From: an uncultured Taibaiella sp.
GTDB lineage: Bacteria; Bacteroidota; Bacteroidia; Chitinophagales; Chitinophagaceae
NCBI GenBank assembly: GCA_937870855.1
Contig: CALMWT010000193.1
Coordinates: 1-52,469 of the forward strand
Length of the DNA: 52,469 bases
Direction of reading: 5' to 3'
Part shown: piece by piece, positions 15,051 to 23,603 of the stretch
Layout of the letters: every line of letters starts with the position of its first letter
How positions within the stretch are numbered: position 1 is the first letter of the stretch
Program-made: the position numbers and the translations under genes
The notes under the pieces: model-generated
Database searches by the model: none
What the model saw: only the letters and a program-made list of their open reading frames with translations
What the model was told of the DNA's origin: nothing

Positions 15051-16322
15051 ATGCTTCCGATACAGCTTTTCAGACAGGAGAAGGAAAAAATAATAACGGG
15101 TCTTCAAAAGAAGAACTTCAAAGAAATAGAAGTTGTTGACAAAATAATTGAGTTGGATGAACGCCGCCGGCAAATACAATCCGAAAGCGATGCAATTGCC
15201 GCAACCGTAAACAGCGCTTCAAAAACCATCGGTCAGTTGATGGCGCAGGGAAAGAAAGAAGAAGCAGCGCAATTGAAACAAGAAGTTGCTCAAAACAAGG
15301 AACGCGCGAAGGATTTTATACAACAACTGAATGAATTAGAAACAGAACTTAACGAGGCCATTATTCGTCTTCCCAATCTTCCGCACACAAGTGTACCTGC
15401 CGGAAAAACACCTGAAGAAAATGAAATAGTGCGCAGTGGAGGGAATACACCCGATTTGAGTTTGCAGAAACTACCCCACTGGGAAATTGCAACGAAGTAT
15501 GAATTGATAGATTTTGAACTCGGCAATAAAATTGCAGGAAGTGGGTTTCCTGTTTATATAGATCGCGGAGCGAGACTGCAACGCGCCCTGATCGCTTACT
15601 TTTTAGACTACAATACAAAAGCGGGTTATAAAGAATATTATCCTCCCTACCTCGTAAACGAAACTACCGCTTATGGCACGGGTCAGTTGCCGGATAAAGA
15701 AGGACAGATGTATCATGTAACAGAAGATGGATTTTACCTGATACCAACTGCAGAAGTTCCCGTTACCAATATTTATCGCGATGTAATTGTTCAGGAACTG
15801 GAATTGCCCGTAAAAATGACTGCATATAGTCCGTGCTTTCGCCGCGAAGCCGGTTCTTATGGAAAAGACGTGCGTGGTTTGAATCGTGTACATCAGTTCG
15901 ATAAAGTAGAGATCGTGCAATTAGTACATCCTGAAAAAAGTTATGACGTGCTGGAAGAAATGGTAGCGCATGTGGAGAATTTATTGCAATCACTCAATCT
16001 TCAATACCGCATTCTTAGGTTGTGTGGTGGCGATATGAGTTTTACATCCGCTCTTACTTACGACTTTGAAGTATATAGTGCAGCGCAGGAACGCTGGCTG
16101 GAAGTTAGCTCAGTTTCCAACTTCGAGAATTTCCAGACCAACAGAATGAAAATTCGGTTTAAAGATGGAAGCGGTAAAACACAATTATTGCATTCGCTGA
16201 ATGGAAGTTCTCTTGCCTTGCCGCGCATCATGGCTTGCATACTCGAAAATCATCAAACGCCTGAAGGCGTTAAAATCCCGGAAGCATTACGTCCGTATTT
16301 CGGAAGCGATATGATCCAATAA
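15051..16322 (+). CDS. serS: Seryl-tRNA synthetase
   Basis: A 423-residue class II aminoacyl-tRNA synthetase that charges tRNA-Ser (and serves selenocysteine tRNA where present). The N-terminal ~100 residues form the long antiparallel coiled-coil that grips the tRNA variable arm (DERRRQIQSESDAIAATVNS, then KQEVAQNKERAKDFIQQLNE). Class II motif 2 is CFRREAGSYGKDVRGLNRVH followed by QFDKVE, and motif 3 is NGSSLALPRIMACILENHQ. TAEVPVTN, involved in serine binding, is present. Length is typical. The DUF4293 gene follows on the same strand. Confidence 0.97.
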   Translation: MLPIQLFRQEKEKIITGLQKKNFKEIEVVDKIIELDERRRQIQSESDAIAATVNSASKTIGQLMAQGKKEEAAQLKQEVAQNKERAKDFIQQLNELETELNEAIIRLPNLPHTSVPAGKTPEENEIVRSGGNTPDLSLQKLPHWEIATKYELIDFELGNKIAGSGFPVYIDRGARLQRALIAYFLDYNTKAGYKEYYPPYLVNETTAYGTGQLPDKEGQMYHVTEDGFYLIPTAEVPVTNIYRDVIVQELELPVKMTAYSPCFRREAGSYGKDVRGLNRVHQFDKVEIVQLVHPEKSYDVLEEMVAHVENLLQSLNLQYRILRLCGGDMSFTSALTYDFEVYSAAQERWLEVSSVSNFENFQTNRMKIRFKDGSGKTQLLHSLNGSSLALPRIMACILENHQTPEGVKIPEALRPYFGSDMIQ

Positions 16323-16355
16323 ATTTGCCTTTTAAATTTCTACTTTTGAATTATC

Positions 16356-16808
16356 ATGATACAAAGAATACAAACACTCTGGCTTTTTCTTGCGGCGCTC
16401 ATTAGTGGATTGATGATGCTCGACTGGTACACGGGCTATGTGTATAAAGCAGATATTCCGGAAGGTTTTGGTTCGGCGGTAAAATACCTTACTGTGAGAA
16501 GTGATTTTCCTTCTCTGGTTATTGCAATGGGAATGACCTTACTGCCCCTTATAGCAATTTTTCTTTTTAAAGACCGTAAAAAGCAACGCGCTCAAACGCT
16601 TTTGGCCATGCTGGTAAGTGTAGGCTTCATTGCCATAAATCTTTTTCGAATCAGCAATTTCAATAAGAATACTTCTCCTGCACCAGCCAATGGAAGTTAT
16701 CAGTTAGGCTCCTTGCTGCCAGTGCTTGTTATCTTGTTTCTGATACTTGCTTTACGTGGAATAAATAAAGACGAGAAGCTTGTAAAATCTATGGATCGTT
16801 TGCGATAA
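16356..16808 (+). CDS. DUF4293-family four-helix membrane protein
   Basis: A 150-residue inner-membrane protein with four hydrophobic helices (about 5-25, 48-70, 80-97, 117-137), starting MIQRIQTLWLFLAALISG, which is the characteristic opening of the DUF4293 family of Bacteroidota. Function is unknown. A TACTTTTG box lies only 7 bases before the ATG, so a leaderless or very short-leader transcript is possible in addition to read-through from serS. Confidence 0.85.
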   Translation: MIQRIQTLWLFLAALISGLMMLDWYTGYVYKADIPEGFGSAVKYLTVRSDFPSLVIAMGMTLLPLIAIFLFKDRKKQRAQTLLAMLVSVGFIAINLFRISNFNKNTSPAPANGSYQLGSLLPVLVILFLILALRGINKDEKLVKSMDRLR

Positions 16809-16821
16809 TCTATCAGAAAGG

Positions 16822-16855
16822 AAAAAACCCGATGAACACATTCGTCGGGTTTTTC
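16822..16855. terminator. Bidirectional hairpin terminator
   Basis: AAAAAACCCGATGAA pairs with TTCGTCGGGTTTTTC around CACA (one wobble). It has A/T tracts on both sides and lies between convergent genes. Confidence 0.85.
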
Positions 16856-16874
16856 TTTGCATATTGCTTACTGC

Positions 16875-18173
16875 CTATTGCCTACTCCTCTTCATCGCCG
16901 CTTCAATCTCTTCCACCGTTATCGGTATTCCTTTGAACAGATCAATATTTCCGGTTTTCGTCAACCAGTAATTGTTCTCTATGCGAATGCCCATTTGCTC
17001 TTCTTCGATGTAGATGCCAGGTTCGATGGTGAATAACATTCCTTCTTTCACTGGTTCGTTGCGCGTACCAACATCATGCACATCAAGTCCCAGATGATGA
17101 CCAATGCCGTGGTAGAAATATTTACGGTAAGCAGGGTTTGCAGCGTCTTGGTTTTTCACATCACCTTTTGAGATCAGTCCAATCTTCATCAACTGCTTTT
17201 CCATTTCCTGATTTACTTTATTGATGTAATCAGTGTAGTTGATATTGGGTTTTAAAATGCCCGCGCAAAAATTATGCACTGCAAGACAAGCGTTATAAAC
17301 TTCTTTCTGCCGTTTTGAAAACTTTCCATTTACAGGAATTGTTCGTGTAAGGTCTGCATTGTAATTGCCATACTCAGCGCCAAAATCCATCAGCAATAAA
17401 TCACCCTCTTTGCACTCACGATTGTTTTCTACATAATGCAACACGCGCGCACTATCGCCCGATGCAATGATGCAACCATAAGCATGTCGTGTAGCACGAT
17501 TGCGCAGAAACTCGTGCGTGATTTCCGCTTCGATTTCATACTCCATCACACCCGGCTTCACAAATTGTAATACGCGCTCAAAAGCTTTGCGCGTAATGTC
17601 AATAGCAACTTTTGTTATCTCAACTTCTTCTTTTGTTTTTACCGAACGAAGCTCTTTGATAATCCGTGCCGCACGCTCATATTGATGCAAAGGATAACGC
17701 TTCATAAAGTCATGCACGAACAACAAATCAATCCGTGGGTTTTCGGTATTCAATCTGTCATTCTCATTGGTGTTGAGATAAACAGTATCGGCATGATTCA
17801 TCCATAAATGCAATGGCGCATCTATGCTGTCAACAAATTGCACGTTCTGTATTCCTGAGATAGCGGTGGCTTCTTCCTTTCTGAAAAGATGTCCGTTCCA
17901 TTTTTCAAGATGTTCATTAGGTCTTTGAATTACCAACACTTCTCGCGCCGTTTGGTCTGCATTATCAGGATAAAGGATTACCATCGTTTTTTCCTGCACA
18001 ATACCTGACAGCCATACAACATCGGAGTTTGCCTTATAGCTATAAACCGCATCTCCATTCTCAGGCAATACAGGATTGAAATGGAAAATAGCTATGCTGT
18101 TAGGCTTCATTTTTTTCATGAAGCGCTGACGGTTTTGTGTGTAAAGTTTTGGTGTGATTGGTAAATATTTCAT
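16875..18173 (-). CDS. Xaa-Pro aminopeptidase (aminopeptidase P, M24B)
   Basis: A 432-residue metallopeptidase that removes the N-terminal residue when proline is second. An aminopeptidase P N-terminal domain (PNSIAIFHFNP, YKANSDVVWLSGI; 1-about 160) precedes the pita-bread catalytic domain with the expected metal ligands: MDFGAEYGNYNADLTRT (two Asp), GIGHHLGLDVHDVG (His), FTIEPGIYIE (Glu) and GIRIENNYWLT (Glu). No signal peptide, so cytoplasmic. All ligands are intact and length is normal. It stands alone between two terminators. Confidence 0.94.
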   Translation of the reverse strand: MKYLPITPKLYTQNRQRFMKKMKPNSIAIFHFNPVLPENGDAVYSYKANSDVVWLSGIVQEKTMVILYPDNADQTAREVLVIQRPNEHLEKWNGHLFRKEEATAISGIQNVQFVDSIDAPLHLWMNHADTVYLNTNENDRLNTENPRIDLLFVHDFMKRYPLHQYERAARIIKELRSVKTKEEVEITKVAIDITRKAFERVLQFVKPGVMEYEIEAEITHEFLRNRATRHAYGCIIASGDSARVLHYVENNRECKEGDLLLMDFGAEYGNYNADLTRTIPVNGKFSKRQKEVYNACLAVHNFCAGILKPNINYTDYINKVNQEMEKQLMKIGLISKGDVKNQDAANPAYRKYFYHGIGHHLGLDVHDVGTRNEPVKEGMLFTIEPGIYIEEEQMGIRIENNYWLTKTGNIDLFKGIPITVEEIEAAMKRSRQ

Positions 18174-18218
18174 CTTGAAAAAATAAGGTCGTGAAGATAA
18201 GGAGTAACTAAAATAAAA

Positions 18219-18243
18219 ACTTCCCCCGTTTGGCGAGGGAAGT
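18219..18243 (-). terminator. Terminator after the YD-repeat T9SS protein gene
   Basis: On the minus strand ACTTCCC and GGGAAGT pair (plus 18237-18243 and 18219-18225) with partial inner pairing, followed by TTTTTATTTT. Confidence 0.7.
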
Positions 18244-18265
18244 AACAGTAAGTGAGATGATTCAA

Positions 18266-19735
18266 TTATTGTTTTACAAACTTACTATGCTGCACATTTC
18301 CGTTCATGATTACCTCCGCCATGTAGGAACCAGCAGGTAAAGATGTTAGGTTTATCTGTACTAATTCTGAAGCAGTTTGGCTGAAAGTTTGCAACAACTG
18401 ACCTGTAAGATTGTAGATATTTATCGCAATGCGACCCTGAGGGTTTTCTATTTTCAAATTCAGATTTTGTACAGAAGGATTAGGATAAAGTTGTACAAAA
18501 TTCTTTGGAACGTACTGGGCATCTTTAACGTTGGTAGCTGCAGCATAATGCCAGCGCAAAATACTAGACGGCGTAGTATTCCATGTACCCACCATATCAT
18601 CGTATTCTGTTTCCTCGTAGTGGGCGAGGTGTTGGTTGCTGTTATAAGTTAACTTTCCGCGTGTGTCCGGTACCCAGTTTCCATTATCTTCTTCAAAAGA
18701 ATAAATGCTGTCAACAGATTGAAAGGAGTTAAGAATAAAATACTGACGATAGCTGTTTGAAGGAATACCGTTGGAATAGCTTGTACTTTGATAAAAACTA
18801 TAGATAGGAGCGCTGCCTGCATATCCCATCGAATCTTTGTTATCCACCTCCCAGGCGAAGGACATGGTGTTCCAATTTTCCCGTACTGCAGTTACGATCC
18901 GGTTGCTCGCATCATAAGTATAAGTATTCTGATAGTTGTTCTCCCATGTTCCTGAAAAACCATCGTAGGTTTTGGTGAGGCTTTTAGTCATTAATCCGCT
19001 GCCATTGTAAGTATATTCTGTAAACATCCTATTTACAAAAGAAAGCCAATAGTTTTCGATGGTATCACTCAGTCGTCTGGACGTTCCTGAGGCATATTTC
19101 GCTTCTATGTTCCCGGTCATTTCAAACATACCGATAATTGCTGCTGAAGTATCTCTATGTTCTGTTGCGTTAATGATATTGTTGTTTGCGTCGTAGCTGC
19201 TGGTGAAATAGCTATGATCATCTAATACACCTGATGAATTGTAGCTTCTGTCGTGCTGCAGCACAATATTGTTCGCTGCATCGTAAGTACGATTGGTCAT
19301 GGATTGTTTCGTCATAGAAGCGACTGAATTTCCATCGAAATAAAACGAGGTATCGAACAACAAAGTAGGCGCGTAGTTCTGTCCGGGAGAAACACTACCA
19401 ATAGGATAAAAATAGTCAAAGTAGCTAAAGATATCGGTGAGATTGCTGCCACGGCTGCCAGAATAAGAATAAGTCGTTGAATCGTGATCGGGAACGCCGC
19501 CGCCGTTATTATAATATCCATAAGAGGCAATAAGCAATTCGGGTGCAGTTGTTTTTTGCGCAGTGTTGTTTTGCTTTTGTATCTGCTGGCGGATAAGATT
19601 TTTCACATCAGGACGAAGCTGCACGGCTTTTTGTAATCCGCGAGGGCCTATGTTGGATACGGTTTTTTGTGCCGTTACATTTTCGCTACAGGCCATTACT
19701 GCCATTGCGCTAAGTAGTAAGAGTTTCTTTTTCAT
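18266..19735 (-). CDS. Secreted protein with YD-like repeats and T9SS sorting domain
   Basis: A 489-residue exported protein: N-terminal signal (MKKKLLLLSAMAVMACSENVTAQ), a middle with recurrent Y-D/Y-N motifs of RHS/YD flavour (TYDAANNIVLQHDRSYNSSG, SYDANNNIINATEH, TYNGSGLMTKSL, TYDASNRIVTAV), and a C-terminal T9SS type A domain from about 412 (LYPNPSVQNLNLKIENPQG to NVQHSKFVKQ). The internal Cys in the signal region (AVMACSEN) could also act as a lipobox, but T9SS cargo is usually cleaved by signal peptidase I. Likely surface-attached; binding partner unknown. No toxin or catalytic domain is visible. Confidence 0.8.
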   Translation of the reverse strand: MKKKLLLLSAMAVMACSENVTAQKTVSNIGPRGLQKAVQLRPDVKNLIRQQIQKQNNTAQKTTAPELLIASYGYYNNGGGVPDHDSTTYSYSGSRGSNLTDIFSYFDYFYPIGSVSPGQNYAPTLLFDTSFYFDGNSVASMTKQSMTNRTYDAANNIVLQHDRSYNSSGVLDDHSYFTSSYDANNNIINATEHRDTSAAIIGMFEMTGNIEAKYASGTSRRLSDTIENYWLSFVNRMFTEYTYNGSGLMTKSLTKTYDGFSGTWENNYQNTYTYDASNRIVTAVRENWNTMSFAWEVDNKDSMGYAGSAPIYSFYQSTSYSNGIPSNSYRQYFILNSFQSVDSIYSFEEDNGNWVPDTRGKLTYNSNQHLAHYEETEYDDMVGTWNTTPSSILRWHYAAATNVKDAQYVPKNFVQLYPNPSVQNLNLKIENPQGRIAINIYNLTGQLLQTFSQTASELVQINLTSLPAGSYMAEVIMNGNVQHSKFVKQ

Positions 19736-19944
19736 AAATTTTGCTTTTAAAATTGATAAGTCAGGAATTGTGCAAGGTTAAGGTTTTTTAGGATGATAAA
19801 ATTTTTGACGATCAAGTTGTTCCTAAGAATAAAGCCAACGAACGAAACCGTCAGCTTTAGTTTGGTAAATGGAAAAAACTAACTCATACATCGTGGGAAA
19901 ACTTATCAAGCCATATAGGCGATTCTTGAAGGGCAATCTGTAAA

Positions 19945-20883
19945 CTATTTAGTAAAAGTGGCCACTAAGGTCTTCTCATCAGAATTTCCCAAAGTACCTC
20001 TGTAAGTATTGTAGGCAGGTCCATTCTTTAAATTTACCACCCAATCTACAGGCCCATTATTGCCAGAATAATAATGCACCCACACTTCGTATTTGCCAGA
20101 CGGCGGTGTTGATTTGTAAAAAATATTTTCCGGACCGTAGGCTTCGGTATTATCATAGTCCAGTTCGCCTCCGGTAGATGAGATTTGGTCTGCATAATAA
20201 ATTTTGTTGCCATTAGGCTCTATCATCCAAAGGTCAATATCAGCTTCTTTGTTCCAGGTAAGGGTGGCGAATATGTCGCCTACGCCGGTATTAAATGTTT
20301 TGTAGCGTATGCGTTTGGGAGGCGACCAATATTGTCGGTTATTCAGGAAACTTAGGTCAGGCGCAGTGCCTTGCAAGGGTGGCTGATATACCTGCACGGT
20401 AGCGCCAATATCCATATTGTTCATCACCATCGGTTTACCCTGCCCTATAGAAATGCACCCATCAGGACTGCAGCATTGTCTGAATTTTTGCGTTCCGGAA
20501 GTGGTCTTAGCCAAAATGTTGCCATTAGCATCTACTGTTGCCATCAGGTATTCTGAAGCGCCATCTAACTGTATGTAAAGAATCTTAGCAGTTGCATTCG
20601 ATTCAATTTCAAAATCAAACGTGTTGCCAGGAGTCAGTATTACGTTCGGTGTAAGAATATTGAAGTCAATACCAAAAGCTGCACTGCCTGCCGGAGCAGG
20701 AATATTTCCGGGCTTTCGTACACCACCTTCAATATTTAGATTGGCAGCAAGGCTCGCAGCGTCGTCAACAATTATAGTATCATTTGTAGGTGTAGATGAA
20801 TTACTGTCTTTTTTGCAGCTTTGATTAATTGCAAAGCTGAAAATGGTGGCTACAGTTAGTAGCAATAATTTTACGTTTTTCAT
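19945..20883 (-). CDS. Exported protein with YfaP/DUF2135-like domain
   Basis: A 312-residue exported protein with a signal sequence and an early Cys (FAINQSCKKDSNSS), possibly a lipoprotein although the lipobox is poor. The C-terminal ~110 residues read LTWNKEADIDLWMIEPNGN ... GPENIFYKSTPPSGKYEVWV ... VDWVVNLKNG, a pattern of DUF2135/YfaP domains. The middle has a compact Cys cluster (RQCCSPDGC). It is the last gene of the minus-strand group beginning at 22874, so it may belong to the envelope regulon discussed there. Function unknown. Confidence 0.7.
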   Translation of the reverse strand: MKNVKLLLLTVATIFSFAINQSCKKDSNSSTPTNDTIIVDDAASLAANLNIEGGVRKPGNIPAPAGSAAFGIDFNILTPNVILTPGNTFDFEIESNATAKILYIQLDGASEYLMATVDANGNILAKTTSGTQKFRQCCSPDGCISIGQGKPMVMNNMDIGATVQVYQPPLQGTAPDLSFLNNRQYWSPPKRIRYKTFNTGVGDIFATLTWNKEADIDLWMIEPNGNKIYYADQISSTGGELDYDNTEAYGPENIFYKSTPPSGKYEVWVHYYSGNNGPVDWVVNLKNGPAYNTYRGTLGNSDEKTLVATFTK

Positions 20884-21003
20884 TGAATAATTTTATGTTG
20901 TTGAGAGTAATTGTGAGATAATTGTATCAGTTGATTTTTGATGTACGGTTGTTACTGGCGGGGGCAGGTCGAGATACATTACATCCATGGTTTGGTTTGA
21001 TGT

Positions 21004-21732
21004 TTAGAGTTGTAAACCGATCTTCACCTGTACCATATTCAAGAGTAATTGCTCCTCTGTTTCCATCATAGTAAAGCCATTAGGGCGATAGACTGTTTTC
21101 TTTACACGACCTGCATCGTAGCAAACTGTAAAAGATCCAACTCCGTAATGAAAGGTTATGCCTGTATTCCATTTTACACCAAAGCCAATATCTTCAGGAA
21201 GCATTTCTACGCCATCGCTATTGTTTCGGACATAAGTGGTTTCTGAGGCAAAAAGAAAGGTAGGCGCCACTTTAAAATAAACATCCACGATAGCGATGTC
21301 GGCAAAATTGTAAGAAACAAGCGGACCTAATTTGGAAGAGAGTGTAAGGAATGTAGGGGCTGTTTTGCTACCTGTTAAGTCTGTTTCCCAGTTGAGTTGG
21401 TTGTAGGTTAAAGACATGAAGGTGAAGTCGAGACCGATTTTTATTCCATCTGCAATAGGATCGGGGTGCATGTAGATGTAAGAGCCTATGTCGAAAACGA
21501 ATCCGCTTTTAGCGCCAAGCCCACCCGATTTCGAAAAGTTATCCGTAGTAGCAATGTTATTATCAAAAGCATTTTTGAAATGTCCCTGCGGCATAGCGAG
21601 GCCGGCGCGTAGGTAGAACTTGCGGAAGTTCACGTCATCATTTTGCGCGTGCGATGTAGATGAAAAGAAAAGGGCGATTGCAGCAACAATGAAGTAAAAT
21701 ATATAACGTGGGGTCAAACAAAATGTAGCCAT
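21004..21732 (-). CDS. Outer-membrane beta-barrel protein, unknown function
   Basis: A 242-residue exported protein: signal peptide ending SSTSHAQ (about residue 30), then alternating aromatic/polar strands (FRKFYLRAGLAMPQGHF, FVFDIGSYIYM, IGLDFTFMSL, GPLVSYNFADIAIVDVYFKV, ITFHYGVGSFTVCYDAG) and a C-terminal strand ending VQVKIGLQL. This is the look of an 8-12-strand outer-membrane barrel. It starts 33 bases after the PEGA-like gene and probably shares its transcript. Confidence 0.7.
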   Translation of the reverse strand: MATFCLTPRYIFYFIVAAIALFFSSTSHAQNDDVNFRKFYLRAGLAMPQGHFKNAFDNNIATTDNFSKSGGLGAKSGFVFDIGSYIYMHPDPIADGIKIGLDFTFMSLTYNQLNWETDLTGSKTAPTFLTLSSKLGPLVSYNFADIAIVDVYFKVAPTFLFASETTYVRNNSDGVEMLPEDIGFGVKWNTGITFHYGVGSFTVCYDAGRVKKTVYRPNGFTMMETEEQLLLNMVQVKIGLQL

Positions 21733-21764
21733 GACGAAAAACGGTTTGAATAATTTTTAGTGTT

Positions 21765-22436
21765 TTATTTTCCCAGCCTGCTTTGCAAATCAGGTATTAC
21801 ATTTTCAAAACTGCGCAACAAACGATCCCATGAGCGGAACGATTCATCGGCACTGGCTGCTGTACCCGCAGGCGCTATTTCAGAAACCAGTTTTGCTTTA
21901 TAAGCCAATGGTTCAGATGAACCGGTTTTAATAATTAGCCGTGTACGAATAGTTGCAGAGCGGAAATTTTTCACCACCCATGCAGTACACATGTAGCCGG
22001 TGTTTTTGTCTGTTACTTGTATTACATCGAAAGAGTTGGTGATGATGCGGCTTATAGTTTTCCATGCTTCGTCTTCATTGTGATTTGTGCGGATGTCAAT
22101 ATCCTGGTTGGCAAGATTGGTAACAAAGGAATTTTCATATGCATCGTCCTTCTCCATCTTCATATAGTCTGTCTTTGGCAGGTTATGACTTTCATCATTT
22201 ACATAGTTTCTTTCCTGAGTGATAAAACCCACTTTTTCAGCCCTGACATTCACCGTAGCAAAAGGCTCTACCTTAATCATTGTGGTGCCTGTGCCTACAA
22301 GCTTTCCGTTCACAAACATCTTTGCATCAGCGTCCGAGTTGACGGTAATTTTTTTAGTGCGTAGTCTTGCCATTACATCCTGCGGCACTGCAGAACATAG
22401 CACAACAGCAAGCAACATGAGTGTTAGTTTTTTCAT
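21765..22436 (-). CDS. Exported PEGA-like protein, unknown function
   Basis: A 223-residue exported protein. I chose the ATG at 22436, which gives a signal peptide (MKKLTLMLLAVVLCSAVPQD, VMA); the frame extends 17 codons further without a credible leader. Residues about 25-75 are PEGA-like (ITVNSDADAKMFVNGKLVGT, then VNVRAEKVGFITQERNYVND), a small beta-domain found in surface and regulatory proteins. The remainder is unassigned and has one Cys pair-free core (IRTRLIIKTGSSEPLAYKAK). Its upstream gap contains two GGGTGYTTTT boxes facing this gene, suggesting separate control by the neighbouring two-component system. Confidence 0.65.
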   Translation of the reverse strand: MKKLTLMLLAVVLCSAVPQDVMARLRTKKITVNSDADAKMFVNGKLVGTGTTMIKVEPFATVNVRAEKVGFITQERNYVNDESHNLPKTDYMKMEKDDAYENSFVTNLANQDIDIRTNHNEDEAWKTISRIITNSFDVIQVTDKNTGYMCTAWVVKNFRSATIRTRLIIKTGSSEPLAYKAKLVSEIAPAGTAASADESFRSWDRLLRSFENVIPDLQSRLGK

Positions 22437-22490
22437 AGACGTGTTTTTATAAGAACAAAGAAACTTGTGGTGAGATAAATAGCGCACGGG

Positions 22491-22523
22491 AAAAACACCC
22501 TTTTTTATTGCGTAAAAGCACCC
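22491..22523 (-). promoter_or_regulatory. Candidate operator: two GGGTGYTTTT boxes before the PEGA-like gene
   Basis: On the minus strand GGGTGCTTTTACG (plus 22511-22523) is followed by GGGTGTTTTTCCCG starting at plus 22500. The first matches 12 of 13 bases of the box at 23032-23044; the second shares GGGTGTTTTTC with the minus-strand box starting at 23022. Confidence 0.5.
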
Positions 22524-22874
22524 TTATTTTTTTGCTACATCTTCAACCGTGGCTACATCGAAATGAAACAGATTGTTGTATTGATACAGTTGAATGTATC
22601 TAAGCTCCCTGTTCTCATAAATAAATTTTACAACGCCGCCTTTTGTCTTGTAAATTTTGCGGTCATCGGTGGGTTTTAGTTTAAAAAACTTATCGTCTAT
22701 AATTAATGAACTCTGCGACAGAACAATTGAACCTTGCTGTTCAATGATAGCATATTGGGGTAGCTTAAAGTTGTCTGTTCCGTTTGCGACCTGTACGATG
22801 CTTTTGTAAGTATAATTTCCTTTTGAAAAGACTGCATAAGGCAGGAACATGATGATGACTAACAGCGATTTCAT
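22524..22874 (-). CDS. Small secreted protein, paralogue of the protein at 4140-4493
   Basis: A 116-residue exported protein with signal peptide MKSLLVIIMFLPYAVFS. The mature part aligns without gaps to the product of 4140-4493 (about 59 of 99 identical by eye). Unlike that copy it has no Cys in the mature part. It is the first gene of the minus-strand arm of a divergent locus; the opposite arm encodes a lipoprotein, a membrane protein and a two-component system. The stop codon TAA overlaps the start of the operator-like region for the next gene. Function unknown; co-regulation with the neighbouring kinase is inferred. Confidence 0.7.
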   Translation of the reverse strand: MKSLLVIIMFLPYAVFSKGNYTYKSIVQVANGTDNFKLPQYAIIEQQGSIVLSQSSLIIDDKFFKLKPTDDRKIYKTKGGVVKFIYENRELRYIQLYQYNNLFHFDVATVEDVAKK

Positions 22875-23012
22875 TTGTAAACTTTTTAGAACTCTCTTAC
22901 TACATTTTCTACTTATAAACTGAATGAAGATGTGTTTCTCTGGTTTGTTAGTTGGTTAAAAAAATTTTTTCTACCAACAAAACAAGCGTAGCCTCCCTAC
23001 AACCACTACGTG

Positions 23013-23050
23013 AAAAACACCCAAAATAAAAGGGTGTTTTTACGGGTGTG
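23013..23050. promoter_or_regulatory. Palindromic candidate operator in the divergent promoter region
   Basis: AAAAACACCC (23013-23022) and GGGTGTTTTT (23032-23041) form a perfect 10-bp inverted repeat with a 9-base AT spacer, followed by ACGGGTGTG with a further GGGTGT at 23044-23049. It lies between divergently transcribed genes and its right end touches the -33 element of the + strand promoter. Because it is upstream of both genes, an operator fits better than a terminator. Confidence 0.55.
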
Positions 23051-23077
23051 AAATATGAAAGAAGACTAATACTTTTG
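23047..23077 (+). promoter_or_regulatory. Probable promoter of the lipoprotein-kinase-regulator operon
   Basis: TGTG (23047-23050, a one-base variant of TTTG) and TACTTTTG (23070-23077, perfect TAnnTTTG) are separated by 19 bases, matching Bacteroidota promoter geometry. The start codon is at 23109. Confidence 0.6.
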
Positions 23078-23108
23078 AAGGAATCATGTAATTTAAAAAC
23101 ACACGATT

Positions 23109-23600
23109 ATGAAAAAGCAAATATTTTTCGCAGCATTTATACTATCTGCGGTATCTTTTACTGGATGCGGAAATTCTGTAGAGGTAGAACGATTAACAAA
23201 GGAAAACGACAGTTTGAAAAGAATTGTTCAAAAACTTCAACCAGACACAGCAAGCCCGATAAATGCTAATAATCTGAAAACTATTATGACGAGGCCTGAA
23301 AGATGGAGCGATATGCTTCCTTACATCGACAGTTATCAATCCACACATCCTATGCCTACCTCCTTTTTGGTAAAGCAATCTGAATTGAAAAAATTTTCCA
23401 ACGCCGACTATATACATGTATTTATGGCAGTAGGCCCTGCACCAGACGATTTCAAAATCGTGATCAGAGGTGCAATGGAAAATGGCGACCTGGTTTATTT
23501 GCCGGGGTATGCAGCAGGCGATCCGCATGTATTACAACATACACTGCCTTGTCCTCCATGTATTACCGATGCTGGCGCTACAGTTGAACACGCGTATTAA
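23109..23600 (+). CDS. Putative lipoprotein of a two-component locus
   Basis: A 163-residue exported protein with signal and lipobox-like FTGC (Cys about 20), then a short coiled-coil (VEVERLTKENDSLKRIVQKL) and a globular domain containing KIVIRGAMENGDLVYLPGYAAGD. A C-terminal CPPC motif (TLPCPPCITDAG) is a dithiol candidate. First gene of a four-gene operon: 3 bases separate its stop from the next start. Such a placement suggests an envelope sensor or an accessory of the downstream sensor kinase. No family recognised. Confidence 0.65.
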   Translation: MKKQIFFAAFILSAVSFTGCGNSVEVERLTKENDSLKRIVQKLQPDTASPINANNLKTIMTRPERWSDMLPYIDSYQSTHPMPTSFLVKQSELKKFSNADYIHVFMAVGPAPDDFKIVIRGAMENGDLVYLPGYAAGDPHVLQHTLPCPPCITDAGATVEHAY

Positions 23601-23603
23601 AAC

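Noticed and set aside
23013..23041. Perfect hairpin with A and T tracts read as a bidirectional terminator
   Set aside because: It lies upstream of both divergent genes, where no transcript should end, and copies of the half-site occur in front of another gene; an operator is more likely.
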